From: Sebastes aleutianus
Lineage: Eukaryota > Chordata > Actinopteri > Perciformes > Sebastidae
Reading direction: 5' to 3'
Length of the DNA: 64,000 bases
Assembly: GCA_916700875.1 (NCBI GenBank)
Contig: CAKAKS010000066.1
Location: 14,217,361-14,281,360, forward strand
The translations under genes were made by a program, and so were the position numbers. The notes under the pieces are model-generated. The model ran no database searches. It saw only the letters and a program-made list of their open reading frames with translations, and had not been told where the DNA came from. This document shows positions 1-12,673 of this stretch, in pieces (the stretch's first letter is position 1; every line of letters begins with the position of its first letter).

Positions 1-720
1 TGTCCCACTTTATGAGGGACTGCGCAGCATTTCTATCCCACGTCCCACATATTGAGACGGTGTCCCACATTTTCATAGGCTCTAGTTTTCAAAAGTCAAA
101 CTGCACTGCAGGACAGAAGCTTTTTTTTTTTTTTTTTTAAATCTGGCTTTTATCCAATGGCTGTGAAGAAAGCAGGGGAGGCTGTCATCACGGGGCTGTG
201 TTTGCTGTCAAACTGTGCACTAGTGGGTCAAGTGCAGGTTAACATTTCACCGTCTATGCCCAACGGGGAAAATTGCGAGTCACTGCAAAGTCACGAGCTA
301 TGCAGATTTAGGCGGAATATGATGGAAACTACCACAAAGGAAAGGAAGAGCAGCTACAACAAAGACTGTGAAACTACTTATACATGTTTATAAGCCGGTG
401 GAAGGTGATTCTCAGAGTTTTTTGTGAAATTTGACAGTTATTTTTCAATTTCACACGGAGTAATACGACATGAAGCGACACAGTTCATGTGAGTCTCACA
501 AGAAACAAGGAGAAGGAGATGTGCCGATCTATGGATGCTTTCGGGCAAAGCATAGAGATGTTACAAGATAAGGGGCAGAATAGAAATGTTATTTAAGTTA
601 TATAGACATTATATCAAAATTATAGACTACCTCTCAGCCTTGGTAACGTGTCCCACATTGTCCCACACAAATATACTCTTTGTCCCACATTTGGTTTGTT
701 GGGATCTGGTCACTCTACAT
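1..720. repeat. Region with clustered tgtcccac motifs (probable mobile-element remnant)
   Basis: The short motif tgtcccac or gtcccac occurs at about 1, 41 and 61, and again at about 651, 661 and 681, so the clusters bracket roughly 580 bases. A poly-T run lies at 121-138. This looks like the degenerate ends of an element, but I cannot define its borders or family. The open frame at 157-393 has no recognisable domain and I do not call it a gene. Confidence 0.3.
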
Positions 721-743
721 CACTTATTTTCTTGATTAATTGA

Positions 744-1415
744 TTAAAGGAACAGTGTGTAACATTTTGGGTGATCTATTAGCAGAAATGGAATATAATA
801 TTCATAACCATGTTTTCATTAGTGTATAGTCACCTGAAACTAAGAATTGTGTTGTCATTAGCTTATAATTAGCCCTTCTTATCTACATAGGGAGCGGGTC
901 CTCTTCACCAAAGATTGTATATTGCCAAGAAGTGAAAGCCAATTGTTCGTTCCATTACAACATCAGCGCCCAGCAGCAGAGCTACGCTTCTGCTATTTTG
1001 GCCTGAAAGCGACTACCAGGCGCAAGTAAAAAATCCGCCTAAACAGTGCTGTACAAAAGTAAAACAAAATTATTTCTATTCTATTGTCATATTCTTCCTA
1101 AATGGCCTGTGTTGAACAATAAAATATTATAAATATAATAAGCGTTTTCAGTCCAAAATGGCGGCAGCGGCTGTTGTCAAAAAAACACGAGTTTTGTCTC
1201 TTTGCTTCTATACTCTTTGCTCTTCACAGCGTCCGCCATGCTACTACAGTAGCCCAGAACGGACAAACCAAACACTGGCTCTAGAGAGAGCATTTTGAGT
1301 TTTTACATAACCTGAAGGCTACCGTAGTTCTCAAACACGCTTGTGAACTGTGGTAACGTGAGCCGCTGTCTGACTTCCGTTGCTCCTAAAGTCGTGTTAT
1401 TATGGTAAGGATTGC
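744..1415 (-). repeat. Short inverted-repeat DNA element, family A, copy 1 (truncated)
   Basis: The left edge reads ttaaaggaacagtgtgtaac. The following sequence is the reverse complement of the element at 44514-45004, including the stretch about six-base ttctgctaatag and the segment around the atggcgga motif. The far inverted end seen in the other copy is missing here, so this copy is truncated or interrupted near 1415. The piece at 1150-1215, with ggcggcag followed by ttttgtctctttgcttct, recurs at about 61436-61495. Confidence 0.6.
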
Positions 1416-3563
1416 CCAACAAACACAAGACTTTCATCCAGGAGACCGCTGTTCGTTACATGTCCCGTGTTCACAACGTTCATTGTCATTTTCACTGTGC
1501 AAAAGTAGTAGTCTTAAGCCCAACCATGTAATTCTTTTCTAAACCTAACTATAGTGGTTTTGTAGCCTTATCCTGCAGTGACGCCCAAGGGTAACTAGTG
1601 GTTTTGATGCCAAAAATAACACCAAGGGGTGTGACAAAGCGGCAGTATGTGACGAGTTGGGATGAGAATGTGTTGGTATGACAAAAAAAAGCATCAAACT
1701 GTTGCTCTAGTGTGATGGCCTGTTGACTTGTGTGGCCAAGAGTTGCTCCTTTGAAAAAAAACTCTTTTACTCCATGGAAATCTTCCTTTATACAACACAT
1801 TGCCTTTGCTGTTTGCAATCTTGCAAGATTAGAGATCAGTTCCGTTGTGCCTTCCCTAGCTTTGCCCTGTGCCACACACATCTGCCCCGGAATCTCACCT
1901 CGCCACAGCCTCCTGCATTGTCTGAATTGATGATGGGGACAGCTGGCTGCAAGCCCCAGCCGGGAGCATGTGACCGCCGCTGGAAAAACTGCTTACTGAA
2001 GCACTCTCACAGCAGATAGAAATCACTACAGACAAACTGTGCTGATGGGGCTGAAGATCGCAATGATACTTAGCTTTGACAGAGCTCATTTTGTTGCAAG
2101 AAAGACACTGCTTGCACTCAGTAGATGATCACCAGGTTTTTTTCTATTATCTATACTTTTCCTGCCTGCAATCGTGGTTACAAAACACCATAGCTAACTC
2201 CATCTGTGACACACCACGTGTATGAGATATGATTCAGAATGACAGTACAGTGGATCTCACATTGTGTGGCATCCAGCATCCCTGAGAGTGGGATCTATCC
2301 GAGCATGTGTGACTCACCCTCTCCAACACAGCGCATTGGCATCGGTTTGTGTCAGCTGTTGGTTAGCAGGCATAAGTGTCTGTCAGCTGGCTGCTAGCAG
2401 GTGTCTTAGGCACCTTTGTAGGCTCTGTGGAGAGGAAAATCAATGGCTCTCTGTTGATTAGAGGACCCTCTGACAGGGATCAATCAGGCTTCTACCACCA
2501 CAAAGCAGCAACATTAAAGCAGAACACTGCTTCACTCCGGCTCAAACAAGCCTCCACGCTGCTCTGACATATCAGCCATAATGAGCCATAAGGAAGAATC
2601 TGGACATTTGTTCTTACATTTTGTCCGCGCTCATGCTGGCACAGTAAACAACCTTCAGTTCTCCAGCTGCCTCCAATTAAATCAGTGTAAGATAAAGTGA
2701 CTCTCTGCAAACTTTCTTTCTGATTTCTGTGTTCTCGTCGGAGGGAATTACGTAAGAGATGCAGAGATACACACACAGCCAGGCCCATTGCTTAGCCTAC
2801 AAAGTCCAGCCCAAAATAGCCAGCGTGGCAGGCTAATACAAAGCAACTCTCAGCTTTAGTCATTGTGGACTGTAATGATATGTCAGAGGAAACAAGGAAA
2901 ACACATTAGGCAGCGATGTTAAGGCAAACACATTTCAGCTTTTCACAAGGAATCCCCAGGGAAGCTGGGATGGTCCCCGCAGTGGTGAATATTTCACACA
3001 GACAGAATTAGACCTCTTAGATAGACATCTGTCTGAATGTGGGTGGTTCCTTCATATCTAACAGGACCTTTCCATGCCTTCTTGTATAAAATATGTAGAC
3101 ACTCTGATTCAGTGGACTCAGAGAAGAGTGAAATGCAGCAGCAGCTGTGAATCTGAAGACTCGGTGGGAGATGCAGCCAGTCTTCCCTTAATTCCAAACC
3201 CTGATTAAGTCCTCAACGAATTAAACCACTCAATCCTCTCCGTCCAACTTTCTTGCACCATGATTTACAGTTGTGGCGGTCCATATAGAGTGTTGGACCA
3301 CATGTTTCTCCGAGGATTTAGCTGCAGTCAAGTATTTGGATGGCTCAACAGGGAACCGAAGAATCCACGCTGGCGTAGCTTTGATTCCTGGTGGATCAGA
3401 CCAGATTATATTCAGAGGATTTTTAGGCTTTTCTAGAGTGCACTTGAGTTACAGGAGACCGTCTTACTAGTGTCCTCTGATACTGTGTGTTGCAAAGGTG
3501 GCAAATGTTTGCAAAGGTTTCATTCTAAACCTCGACCAAACAGGTTGCTCTGCATCTTGAGAC
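1416..3563. other. Intergenic stretch, nothing recognised
   Basis: Several open frames of 60-110 codons overlap on both strands around 1549-2788, but none shows a domain, a coherent splice structure or similarity I recognise. They look like chance open frames. No RNA gene was seen. Confidence 0.5.
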
Positions 3564-4853
3564 TTAAAGGGGAACACCACCTAAATTAAGAATTCCAATA
3601 TGTTATTCCCATGGCCTAGTTAAGTTCAATCCATATGTGTGAACATGAGCTACTCTCTCTCAAAGCCAGAAACCAGAGAAGTAAGTCTCAAACTTGTGAT
3701 GTCATGGGGTATAAATTCTTGAGCTGCTCCATAGACAATCAATGGGAGACTCACAGAATGTTTGATTTCTTTTTTTTATACCCAAATGAGCTTTATTCTA
3801 TTGTAGTCAGTGCTTGAAGTGGAAAACAATAAGTGCCAGTACTCTCTTATTCACATGTTGATGTGTGTATCTGCTGGTATCAGCAAATCTTTTGCAGCTT
3901 ATTCCTTTTTATTTATTATTTCTTTAAGCATGTTATACTTTGTCAGTCATAACCAGCTGTGATTTTATTGCTATATTATTATACTTGGGCTATGCATCTT
4001 CTGTAGTAGGCCTATAATACTCAACTGGAACATTACAGGGTTAAGGTGGTGTGTTTGTATATAGTGTTAATAGTTAGAGTGCTTTCCTGTGTTATTTGTA
4101 GCCTATAGTAGAGTACCATTCAGGTTTTAGGAGCAGTGTCCCAGTCAGGACGCTCCTACATATTATGCAGCAGGATAAAGAGACACATTCTGAATTTCTA
4201 CAGTGAATAAAAGATACTTGTTATGATATTGGCTCCTACCCCAAGAAAATGTGAAGGTTTTTGACTTAAAACTATGCAATTTTACATCATTTTGGACCAT
4301 TATTATTACTAGTTTAATGATTATTTTATTATTTACACATATCACTCCCTTCATCTGAACATTTAATTATTCTCGAAATGTTGTCCTGTAAAATCATATT
4401 CTATAAATCTAAAGAGCAGATTCAGACAACTTTTAAATAATGTTACATTAATTATAATTGTTCACAAACAAAAAAAGTTCAGACAAACAGTTATTATTAT
4501 ACACTAATTATTTTACAAAAAAGACGTGAACATTGTGTTGATAAATTACAGCACCCTCGTTCTCACCCCCCCTCCCTCGTGCCATGCGTCGGCTCGTCCA
4601 GATGCTCCCCACATAGTTTTTATGATATGGCTTATGAGGCATGACGCAAAAAATGCTGATGCTGCGCCGTCATGAATCTTGTCTATGGAGCAGTTCCATA
4701 CTTTATACCCTATGACATCACAAGTTTGAGTTTTAGCACCTAAGTTTTGGGATTTGGGAGAGAGTTGTTCTTGTTTACAAATATTTTTCGGACTGTTTTG
4801 GACCATAGGAATAACATGTTTGAATTTTGAAAATGGGCATAGTTCCCCTTTAA
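3564..4853. repeat. Inverted-repeat DNA element, family B, interrupted copy
   Basis: It begins ttaaaggggaacaccacc and ends with gttcccctttaa, giving inverted ends. The outer parts (about 3564-3810 and 4650-4853) match the copy in syn1 intron 1 (23365-23880), including the shared words gagctactctctctcaaagc and atgacatcacaagtttgag. The central part (about 3815-4545) has no counterpart in that copy, so it is probably a later insertion or a variable core. Confidence 0.7.
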
Positions 4854-6194
4854 AATAAAATTAAATAGAATAACCATTTAAATGTAATTTTCCCATGCTT
4901 ATTTAGCAAATCCTGTTTGCTTTGACTGCACACACAAAAAGAACATTCCAATCCACTCCGAGTAACACTCATAAACAAATTCATGTGCAAGCCAAACCAT
5001 TTGGGAGCGGTATCCATGGCAACCCACACTGAGTAGGAGCAAAAGAGACTGAATTGATTTCAAAGGGGAATGAAGTAAAGTGCTGATGGGAGCCTTCCAT
5101 GGAGACCATAAAAATCTACGTCACGGGGACGAGATGAAGGGAGGTGAAAATTGCCTGTAAACCTCCGGCAATCTGCAAATGCGCCGCAGGAGGGATTGAG
5201 CAGTGCAGCTTCGTATCGATGTGCACATTTTGGTGGGAAGCGTGCGGCGTCGATGTCTCTTCTGGCCCAGATTAACTCCAGCAGAGATTGACAATTTAAA
5301 GTTAACATAAGGTTTACCATAAGGACACCCCCCCCCCTGGCAGCTTCACAGTAAAAATAAGACGAGAATAAAGACTCATGTGGGCACATCCTCCTCTCAG
5401 TACATGTAGGTCAAAGCAAGAATAGTGTAGATATTATTCACAGCTGCACTGAGCAAACACAAACTCCTCTGTCCCGGTCTCTGGAGTCACAGTAAGACAT
5501 CCCATGGTGAGTCTTAATTAAATCTTTACTCCACACTCCTCTCTCATCCTTCATCATCTGCCATTTTGGCTCACTCAGTCATGTGTGCGAGTTTATTAAA
5601 GGGGAAACACACTTGGAACGAAGAGACGGGGCCTCTCGGCGGGTGCTGTTTTCTTCGCGAGGCCTCCTTGATGGTGTGAATTATTTGTGCATTGTCACCG
5701 TGATATTGTTATGTAACGACACAGTTATATTACATTTAGAGAGTTTTCAAACTGTGATCGAGGTCAGCGGGAGGTTTTATATTGCAGGGCTGTCATTATA
5801 AGGTCCTCGCTATTCGACACGGGACAAACAAATCTTTTGTGCCTCGGTTAGGAAGAATCAATGAGGGCCTTCTAAATATGGATATCTCTCGCTCTCCATC
5901 CCGCAGCAGCACAATGCAAAGCAGTACTGAGTCGCACTAATTGTGCGAGGCTGTAGGCCATGTATAATAGCCGTAACAGACACTTGTTTCCCATTCAAAG
6001 ACAACCATCTGATTTCTAAATAATAATGAATTGTGGGCTGACATTAGCTTTTCTTCTTCCGTCATAAAGGAATGATTGGGAACACTTGGTTACATACTAT
6101 GTTCGAGTATTCGAAATTAATGAAACAAATGTGACCCTGGTGCCTGGAATCGTTCCCATTCAAATCCTGCGTAGTTTGCACATCCACCCATTCA
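4854..6194. other. Intergenic stretch, nothing recognised
   Basis: Unremarkable sequence with a short C run near 5330. The 109-codon minus-strand frame at 5060-5389 and the 72-codon frame at 5583-5801 have no recognisable features. Confidence 0.5.
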
Positions 6195-6709
6195 GGTTTG
6201 GTGATATGGCCAAAATCTTCGATCACGATATGGGTCATTTCATATCTCGATAACGATATATATATTACGATATAGCATGTAATTCAGTAAATTGTCGATA
6301 TGAAATAATCTCATGGTAAAGCCTATTTTGTATACTCCTGTGTGAATTAAATACTTAAGACTCAAATAGCTGGATCGGATATCGATGACTATGGAGCCAA
6401 TCTAATCAATTCAGTCCATATACTATACGTATAATACGTTTATATACTATATACATTATATACTGGAATTTCAATTCCTGTTTAAATTTCGAGCAATTTG
6501 TTGTTGCATTAAAAAGGTTTACACTTAAATTGTAATTCCTGTTAATTTTGAATATTTTTATCAAGTTGCTGGTACACAATTTATTATTTTAATAATAAAT
6601 AACAATTCAGTACATTTATATCTATATATTTATTTGTTACATTTTGTTTTACATTGTTAGGAAAGCAATGTTTTAGTCAAGCCTGATGGTGCCTTACTCA
6701 TAAAAGAAT

Positions 6710-6854
6710 GATCCCAGTCACTTCCACACAGTGAGGCATACAGCTTATTATTTATACACTGGTATGAGATTAGTACTCGGTATCTGCCGATACCCAAAGC
6801 TCAGGTATCGCTATCAGTATCGGGACTGAAAAAGTCTGATCGGTGCATCCCTAA
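6710..6854. repeat. Family D element remnant (right end)
   Basis: Contains the paired words cggtatctgccgatacc and gatcggtgcatcccta, the end of the element family that is complete at 20767-21100. The matching left end was not found next to it. Confidence 0.5.
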
Positions 6855-7034
6855 TGAAAAGTATTGAGTATTTTCTCACTTTAGGACCTTGATTGCAAAA
6901 TGAACATAACAATTTTAGTGAATTTATAGAGAAAAAATAAATACATATAGGCCTAGCCTTTATAGCAATAGAAATGATGTAGAAAAATATTTAGGATTTT
7001 TATATGGTTTTGACAATACATATCGTCATATTGC

Positions 7035-7563
7035 CAGTGGTGGAAGAAGTACTCAGATCTTTTACTTAAGTAAAAGTAGTAATACCACAGTGTACAAATA
7101 CTCTGCTAGAAGTAAAAGTCATGCATTCAAAACTTTACTTAAGTAAAAGTACAAAAGTATTAGCATCAAAGTATACTTAAAGTACCAAAAGTGAAAGTAT
7201 TCATTATGCAGAATGGTTAATTTCAGAATAATATATATTATATTATTGGATTATAATTATTGATCCATTTATGTGTTCATCACTTTAATGTTGCAGGTGG
7301 TAAAAGTGGAGCTCATTTTAAAAATGTTATATACTGAATAGCTTAATTCAGCATGATAGGATAAAAGAAATCTAAATCTGCAAAGTAACTTAAGTTATCA
7401 AATAAATATAGTGAGGTAAAAAGTACAATATTTACCTCTGAAATGTAATAGAGTAGAAGTATAAATTAGCATAAAATGGAAATACTCAAGTAAAGTACAA
7501 GTATCTGAAAATTGTACTTGAGTACAGTACTTGAGTAAATACACTTAGTTACATTCCACCATG
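7035..7563. repeat. hAT-like non-autonomous element (family E) with 8-bp target duplication
   Basis: Starts cagtggtggaagaagtactc and ends with the inverse, acattccaccatg. The interior repeats aagtaaaagta and ttacttaagt words typical of a very common fish repeat. The 8-bp flank catattgc is present on both sides (7027-7034 and 7564-7571). Removing the insert restores the family C end, so it landed inside that element. A fragment of the same family lies at about 45020-45200. Confidence 0.8.
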
Positions 7564-7579
7564 CATATTGCCCAGCCCT

Positions 7580-7937
7580 ACCACCCATCACATTACATGT
7601 GCAAATCAGTTTTGACACTTAATGTATGTGATTACGCCTCCTGATCCAGCCATCCAGATGCACCTGTGCTCGCAGCTTTCTCCGTGCTGTTTAAATGGGT
7701 CAGCTCTAGAAATATCTCAGCGAAGAAGTCGTGAGTGCCCCTCCCGTAACAGAACAAGACTATTGCTGGCGATACCCTTGAATCCCTCGTTTGTGACCTG
7801 CATAGGAGTAATAGGAGTTGTATTAGAATGACTACACAGCATCTCAAGTGTGACTGTGGGAGAAAATCACAATTTCTGTTGTTTTGTTGTGAATGGATGC
7901 CGTAGTTTGCCAGATAGTGATCTCTCTGTCCTCTATC
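7580..7937. other. Intergenic stretch, nothing recognised
   Basis: Two overlapping open frames (7622-7831 on plus, 7632-7847 on minus) show no family features. Nothing else was seen. Confidence 0.4.
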
Positions 7938-8706
7938 CAGGGCCGGCTCTAGCCCTTTTGGTGCCTCAGGCGAATCTCGGATTTGGAGCCCCCACCCCTA
8001 GGGTTCAACCCCCCAGAACCCTAAACCTAGCCCCGTAAACCGCAACACACATCAGACATCACAATGGTTTTAAGACAAAAAGATTTTTGAAAAAGATTTT
8101 TATTTTCATAAATAACTGTATGTATCATGTGAGGGATAATGTACAGCGAGACGATCATTGTTGTGAAATAAACTCCGACAGGGTCTTGCATCGCCCTGAA
8201 GGGGTTTATTTCACAACAATGACTCGCTAGCTGTACATTATCCCACTTAGTACATGGCTACTTACTTAAGAAATCAATAATTTGACACAAAAACAATCCT
8301 CCAGAGTCCAACATCAGAACTGCGCCCATAGCAACGGTCTGTTATACATAGCAACGGTCTGCTAAAAAGACATTACAGATCTTAGAACACCGTGATTGAC
8401 CAATCAGAATCGAGTATTCAACAAAGCTGTGTAATAAAATATGAATAAACAATTGGTTCCTGATATCGTTGGCTTAAAAGTGTTTAGTCAGTTTCACTAC
8501 AACGAGAGTTACAGGAAGGAAAATTGTATTTCTTTCTTTATTTATTTATTTGTTCATTTGTTACCTCAATGCAGAAAATGAGGAAGGGCGCCCACTGGCA
8601 TTTATTCTTTTAATTTAATTTAATTTTTCTTTAGGGCGACCAGCGCCCCCCGGAAGGCGGCGCCCTAGGCGACTACCTATGTGGCCTATACCTTAAGCCA
8701 GCCCTG
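7938..8706. repeat. Inverted-repeat DNA element, family F
   Basis: The ends are cagggccggct (7938) and agccagccctg (ending 8706), an 11-bp inverted pair with one mismatch. The flanking octamers cctctatc and ccccattc are only weakly alike, so the target duplication is not certain. Matching halves occur at 34582-34880 and 38195-38281. The segment about 8128-8436 is absent from the 34582 copy and is listed separately as an insertion. Confidence 0.75.
8128..8436. repeat. Family G foldback element nested in family F
   Basis: Its left portion forms a large hairpin: ggataatgtacagcgag with ttgttgtgaaataaac (about 8146-8180) is answered by gtttatttcacaacaa with ctagctgtacattatcc (about 8205-8246). 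The family F copy at 34582 runs straight from its tgtattta region to ataaacaactgg without this segment, giving an empty-site comparison. Related sequence lies at about 60940-61130 in the opposite orientation. Confidence 0.65.
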
Positions 8707-10232
8707 CCCCATTCAGGATACCAAAGTCACTCCTTTTGCTAGTGTAGGCTCAAAATGTGAAGCGGTATGTGTGAATGATGCCCGCTCACAAATTTTAGAT
8801 GTCAAAGTAAGTAGAATGTAATTATCTTCCAGAACATGTTCAACATGAATTCATATCTTTCCTGATCAGATGAGCATCTGAACCGCTAACCAAACGTAGA
8901 TTTGTGAGGAGGACTGGAGAGAATGGTATGGCCCGCTGGGCAGCTAGATAAGAAGTGCAAGCAGGCAGACAGAGCTTTTAAAACCACACTGACCTTTCGT
9001 GAGCGAGCGTGCCGTATAACATCCTGCCTGCAAATTGGATTTTGCACTCCGGACACTTTTGTCTGCAATGAAAACTTTCAAGGGAAAAAGAAATTGATCC
9101 ATTTTGTGATTAAAATCGAGCTCTCTACCCCTCACTGCATAAAACCAACCGGCCAAATATTAAGACAGAGCAAGTCATTTTAAAGTTGGATGAGCATAGG
9201 AAAGTAAAATATCTCAATTTTAATGTATTTGTTTCAGCTGTAGATGCACTCATTGATTTGTACAATGAAACCCAGTCATTCTTTTGACTGGGGGGATGCA
9301 TAATACTATTGCTCTGTCTCTCAACTGCAGCTGCTGCATTCAGATTTGCAGCCCTAATGAAAGTCCATTGGAACATAATACATGTGTTTTCCCTGAAACA
9401 CTATGAATTAGGCCATTATTCTGAGAAGAATAGGTAGGCTGAACTATGATGAGTAGTATTCAGGGAGCCGTTAGTTCATACGTGCCAGATTAGTTTTGTT
9501 TAATAGGATTATGCACACATTGGTATTTGTGTTTTCTGTGTGATTATGACTCAGAATCATATTAATAAAATGTACGTCTCAGAAGACACAATGAAAAGGA
9601 GACCTCGTAGCGATTTATAACACAGTAGAAGACAAAACTCCAATAAAACTCTTGTCCCACCAACATAATATCACATATCACAGAACATGTTTTTACTTGG
9701 TTGTTTGAGAGGGATGCACTTCCAGGTTTTGATATATACTCATGCTCCTATCAAATGTGAATGCCCATATTGTGAGTTGCTTTCATCAAAAAGCATTTGC
9801 CAAATGAGTGTAATGTAATGAATAGTTCTGATCAATCAGACAGAGACATAAAAGGGTACGCACATTACACCAGTGTAAAATGAATTACATAACCTGTTTA
9901 ATCTCGTGCAGAATTGAAGGCTGTGGTAGTCAGACTGCAGGCCCACTCCACCTTGTGGTCACATTAGTAAAACTGCTATTACAGCTCACACACTGTTCAG
10001 CTGAGCAAAGTGTGCTCACTTTACAGTTTGCAACATGCATTTCATAGCATGTTTTATGGCTTTATAAAAAGGATTTAGAGACTTTTTCGGCTCCTTCCTA
10101 ACTTCACACTTAGATATATTTCTGAGATACTAGCTGTTTACCATACAAAGCACTAATAGCAAAATTACCTACAACAATCAGTGATACATAAAGAAATGAG
10201 CACATCAAGCACAACTCCTACCTGTTTAACTT
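8707..10232. other. Intergenic stretch, nothing recognised
   Basis: Overlapping open frames at 8886-9376 on both strands lack any recognisable domain. No RNA gene or repeat with clear ends was seen. Confidence 0.5.
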
Positions 10233-10898
10233 CTGTTAACAGGCCATTAAATAGGTGTCATTGGTCACTATAAGCACCATACATGTGGGTCAGTAGGGGC
10301 CTACCAGTCTACTACGTTGTAAAAGTGAAAGCAAAACTTAAAAGCAACATGTTCTAACATGTAAAACTGAATGAAACATCACGTTTTGAACACAAACAAA
10401 AATACTTATTTAGGTATAGGCAACAAAACTACAACTTCTTTAGGTTTAAGGAACAAGACTACATCTTCTCTAGGTTTAGGCAACAAGACTACAACTTTTC
10501 TAGGTTTAGGCAACAAGACTACAACTTCTTTAGGTTTAGGCAACAAAACTACAACTTTTTTAGGTTTGGGCAACAAAAGATTTAGGCAACAAGACTACAA
10601 CTTCTTTAGGCTTAGGGAACAAAACTACAACTTCTTTAGGTTTAGAGAATAAAACTACAACTTCTTTAGGTTTAGGGTACTAAAATACAACTTATTTAGG
10701 TTTAGGTAACACAACTGCAACTTCTTTAGGTTTAGGGAACTAAAATACAACTTCTTTAGGCTATTATACCTTCTTTCGGTGATCTACCATGCGGATAAAT
10801 GATAAAACCTACTAGTGGGTATAATAGGCCCCTATTGACTTGCATCTATGGGGCTTATAGCGACTGATAACGCCTATTTAATAGCCTGACAACAGTCT
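10233..10898. repeat. Family H inverted-repeat element with an expanded internal minisatellite
   Basis: The left end (ttaacaggccattaaatagg, then cactataagc) and right end (gcttatagcgactg, then cctatttaatagcctga) are imperfect inverted repeats of about 45 bp. The interior at about 10410-10765 is a tandem array. A second copy in opposite orientation lies in syn1 intron 7 (19801-20355). Confidence 0.75.
10410..10765. repeat. Minisatellite, unit about 29-30 bp
   Basis: About a dozen imperfect units of the form tttaggtttaggcaacaaga followed by ctacaacttc. The unit length nearly preserves an open frame, which explains the 93-codon repetitive frame at 10371-10652. I do not consider that frame a gene. 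Confidence 0.85.
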
Positions 10899-12421
10899 AA
10901 TCGCTCTCTATTGTTTGACCCTCAACTTGGATAAGGAAAAAAATACATTTCACGTTGCAAACGGGAGAAACTTCAGGAAGACTAACGGAGGAGGAATCTC
11001 TCTTCCAGGATGGACAGACATGCTTAATGTTCAGACATAATAAAGTAAAACTTGTACTGTGTTACTGTTCTATATTCAGTCAATAACAAATAAAACAGAC
11101 ATTGTTGGTCATAGACTTTATTAGGCATCTGCATGTTTTAATAACATACTCATTTTCACATAATATAGCTACATTGCATATAACATCAAATATTTCTTTT
11201 ACATTTAATTCAATAATCCACCATGATTTACATTATGTAGTATCTTTAATATCCTCAGCTTTTTGATTCTTCCACTTACATTTATGATACATTTAAATCT
11301 GGCAGGCATCAACTGACAATCGGTTCCACTCAAATTGGTAAGGATTTAATCTTTTCACAATGATTATACGATGCATTTAGAAAACAATAAAACAAGAATA
11401 AAACAATGTACATTCACAGTCAGATACATCCACCATAAATAATGTAAACTCTTACAAAGAAATCTGTGAATATCAAAAACATAAATACATAAAACTACTT
11501 CATTGCATTGCTGTCAGTCTCAGGAGGTGCCGTGGCAAATGGTATGTGTAATATGGCCGACAGGCCTCTGAGCGACAGTGTGACATTTTTCAAAGTTAAC
11601 CATCCGTGCTAATCGTGATGGCTCATTTTCATAAATTACACACTCAGCGTAACAATTACACAAAGCTGCTCTTACTGATTCTCTTGGCGTTGGGCACATG
11701 CTGACACTGAGTCACTGTAAAATTTAAAAATGAAGCCCTGAATCACTAATGCATAAACTTACAACTCCAGATAGTCCTGCCTCATAGAGAAAAAAATGAA
11801 GCACTTACAAAATAATTAAAAGAAATACACAAATTTATGAGATAAAAAGTTTAGAGACACACATAATATCAACAAGCACAAATAGCAGCAGGGGATAAAG
11901 GTGACAATCTGCATCACTCCGAGCTCTGTACAACACATCTATTTGGTTTGACCAGTTACGGAACAACATTTATGCACCATTGAGCACAAGGGGTCACTGT
12001 GGCTACACAAAACACAGGCAGCATGAAGAATCAGCAGGGGAACCAGGACTCCTTTATTTATACTTTTGGCTATTGGGTCTTCTCTAAAAAAGCGTGGTAT
12101 TGCCATACTACGTCGACATTCGAATGGAAAGCACTCCTTTCTGGAAGACATTTTTAGTGCCTGTTTTTCAGTAGTGATCAAAGAAAGGGTTGTCAGTGCG
12201 AGGGAGGGGGGTTGCAGGAAGTACTAAATCTACTGCATGGGTGCATCCCAAAGTCGACATTCCTATACCTTTACATTATTTCTTTATTGTATAGCCTCTT
12301 TTTACAGACTAAGAACCCGTTGAAAAGCGGGAGGCATATATGGAAGCAGAAAATCTGCTGCATTGTATGATACAGACGTAAGTGCAAAATCACAAATCAA
12401 TGCTTTGACTAACTGCTAAAC
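10899..12421. other. AT-rich intergenic stretch, nothing recognised
   Basis: AT-rich sequence without recognisable coding or repeat ends. The minus-strand 80-codon frame at 11939-12181 has no domain signature. Confidence 0.5.
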
Positions 12422-12673
12422 CAGGGGTCTCCAACCAGTGGCTTGCTAAAGGTCCAAAGACTATCTACATACATTTCATAACACAAAGTCACGTTTTAAA
12501 CCTGTTTCAATTTCTATCCAATCAAATTCAGAGACTTCGCGCCCCCTTCTGACACAAAATGAATATTTGCCAATCAGCTGTCGTTTAAACGCGTTACGCT
12601 GCTTTCAACTTTGGTTACATTGGTGACGCCGTAACATTGATGTTATAGCCAGGCCAATAATAAAAGGCTAAAA

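Larger units (their letters stand above)
6195..7579. repeat. Family C inverted-repeat element carrying nested insertions
   Basis: The left part (from about 6195, gatatggccaaaatc, followed by many cgatat words) and the right end (catattgcccagccct, ending 7579) match the complete family C element at 14709-15053. It is broken up by a family D remnant ending near 6853 (ggtgcatcccta) and by a hAT-like insertion at 7035-7563, listed separately. Confidence 0.7.

Noticed and set aside
10371..10652. 93-codon open frame of repeating GLGNKTT units
   Set aside because: It is the translation of a minisatellite within a mobile element; unit length near a multiple of three keeps it open by chance.
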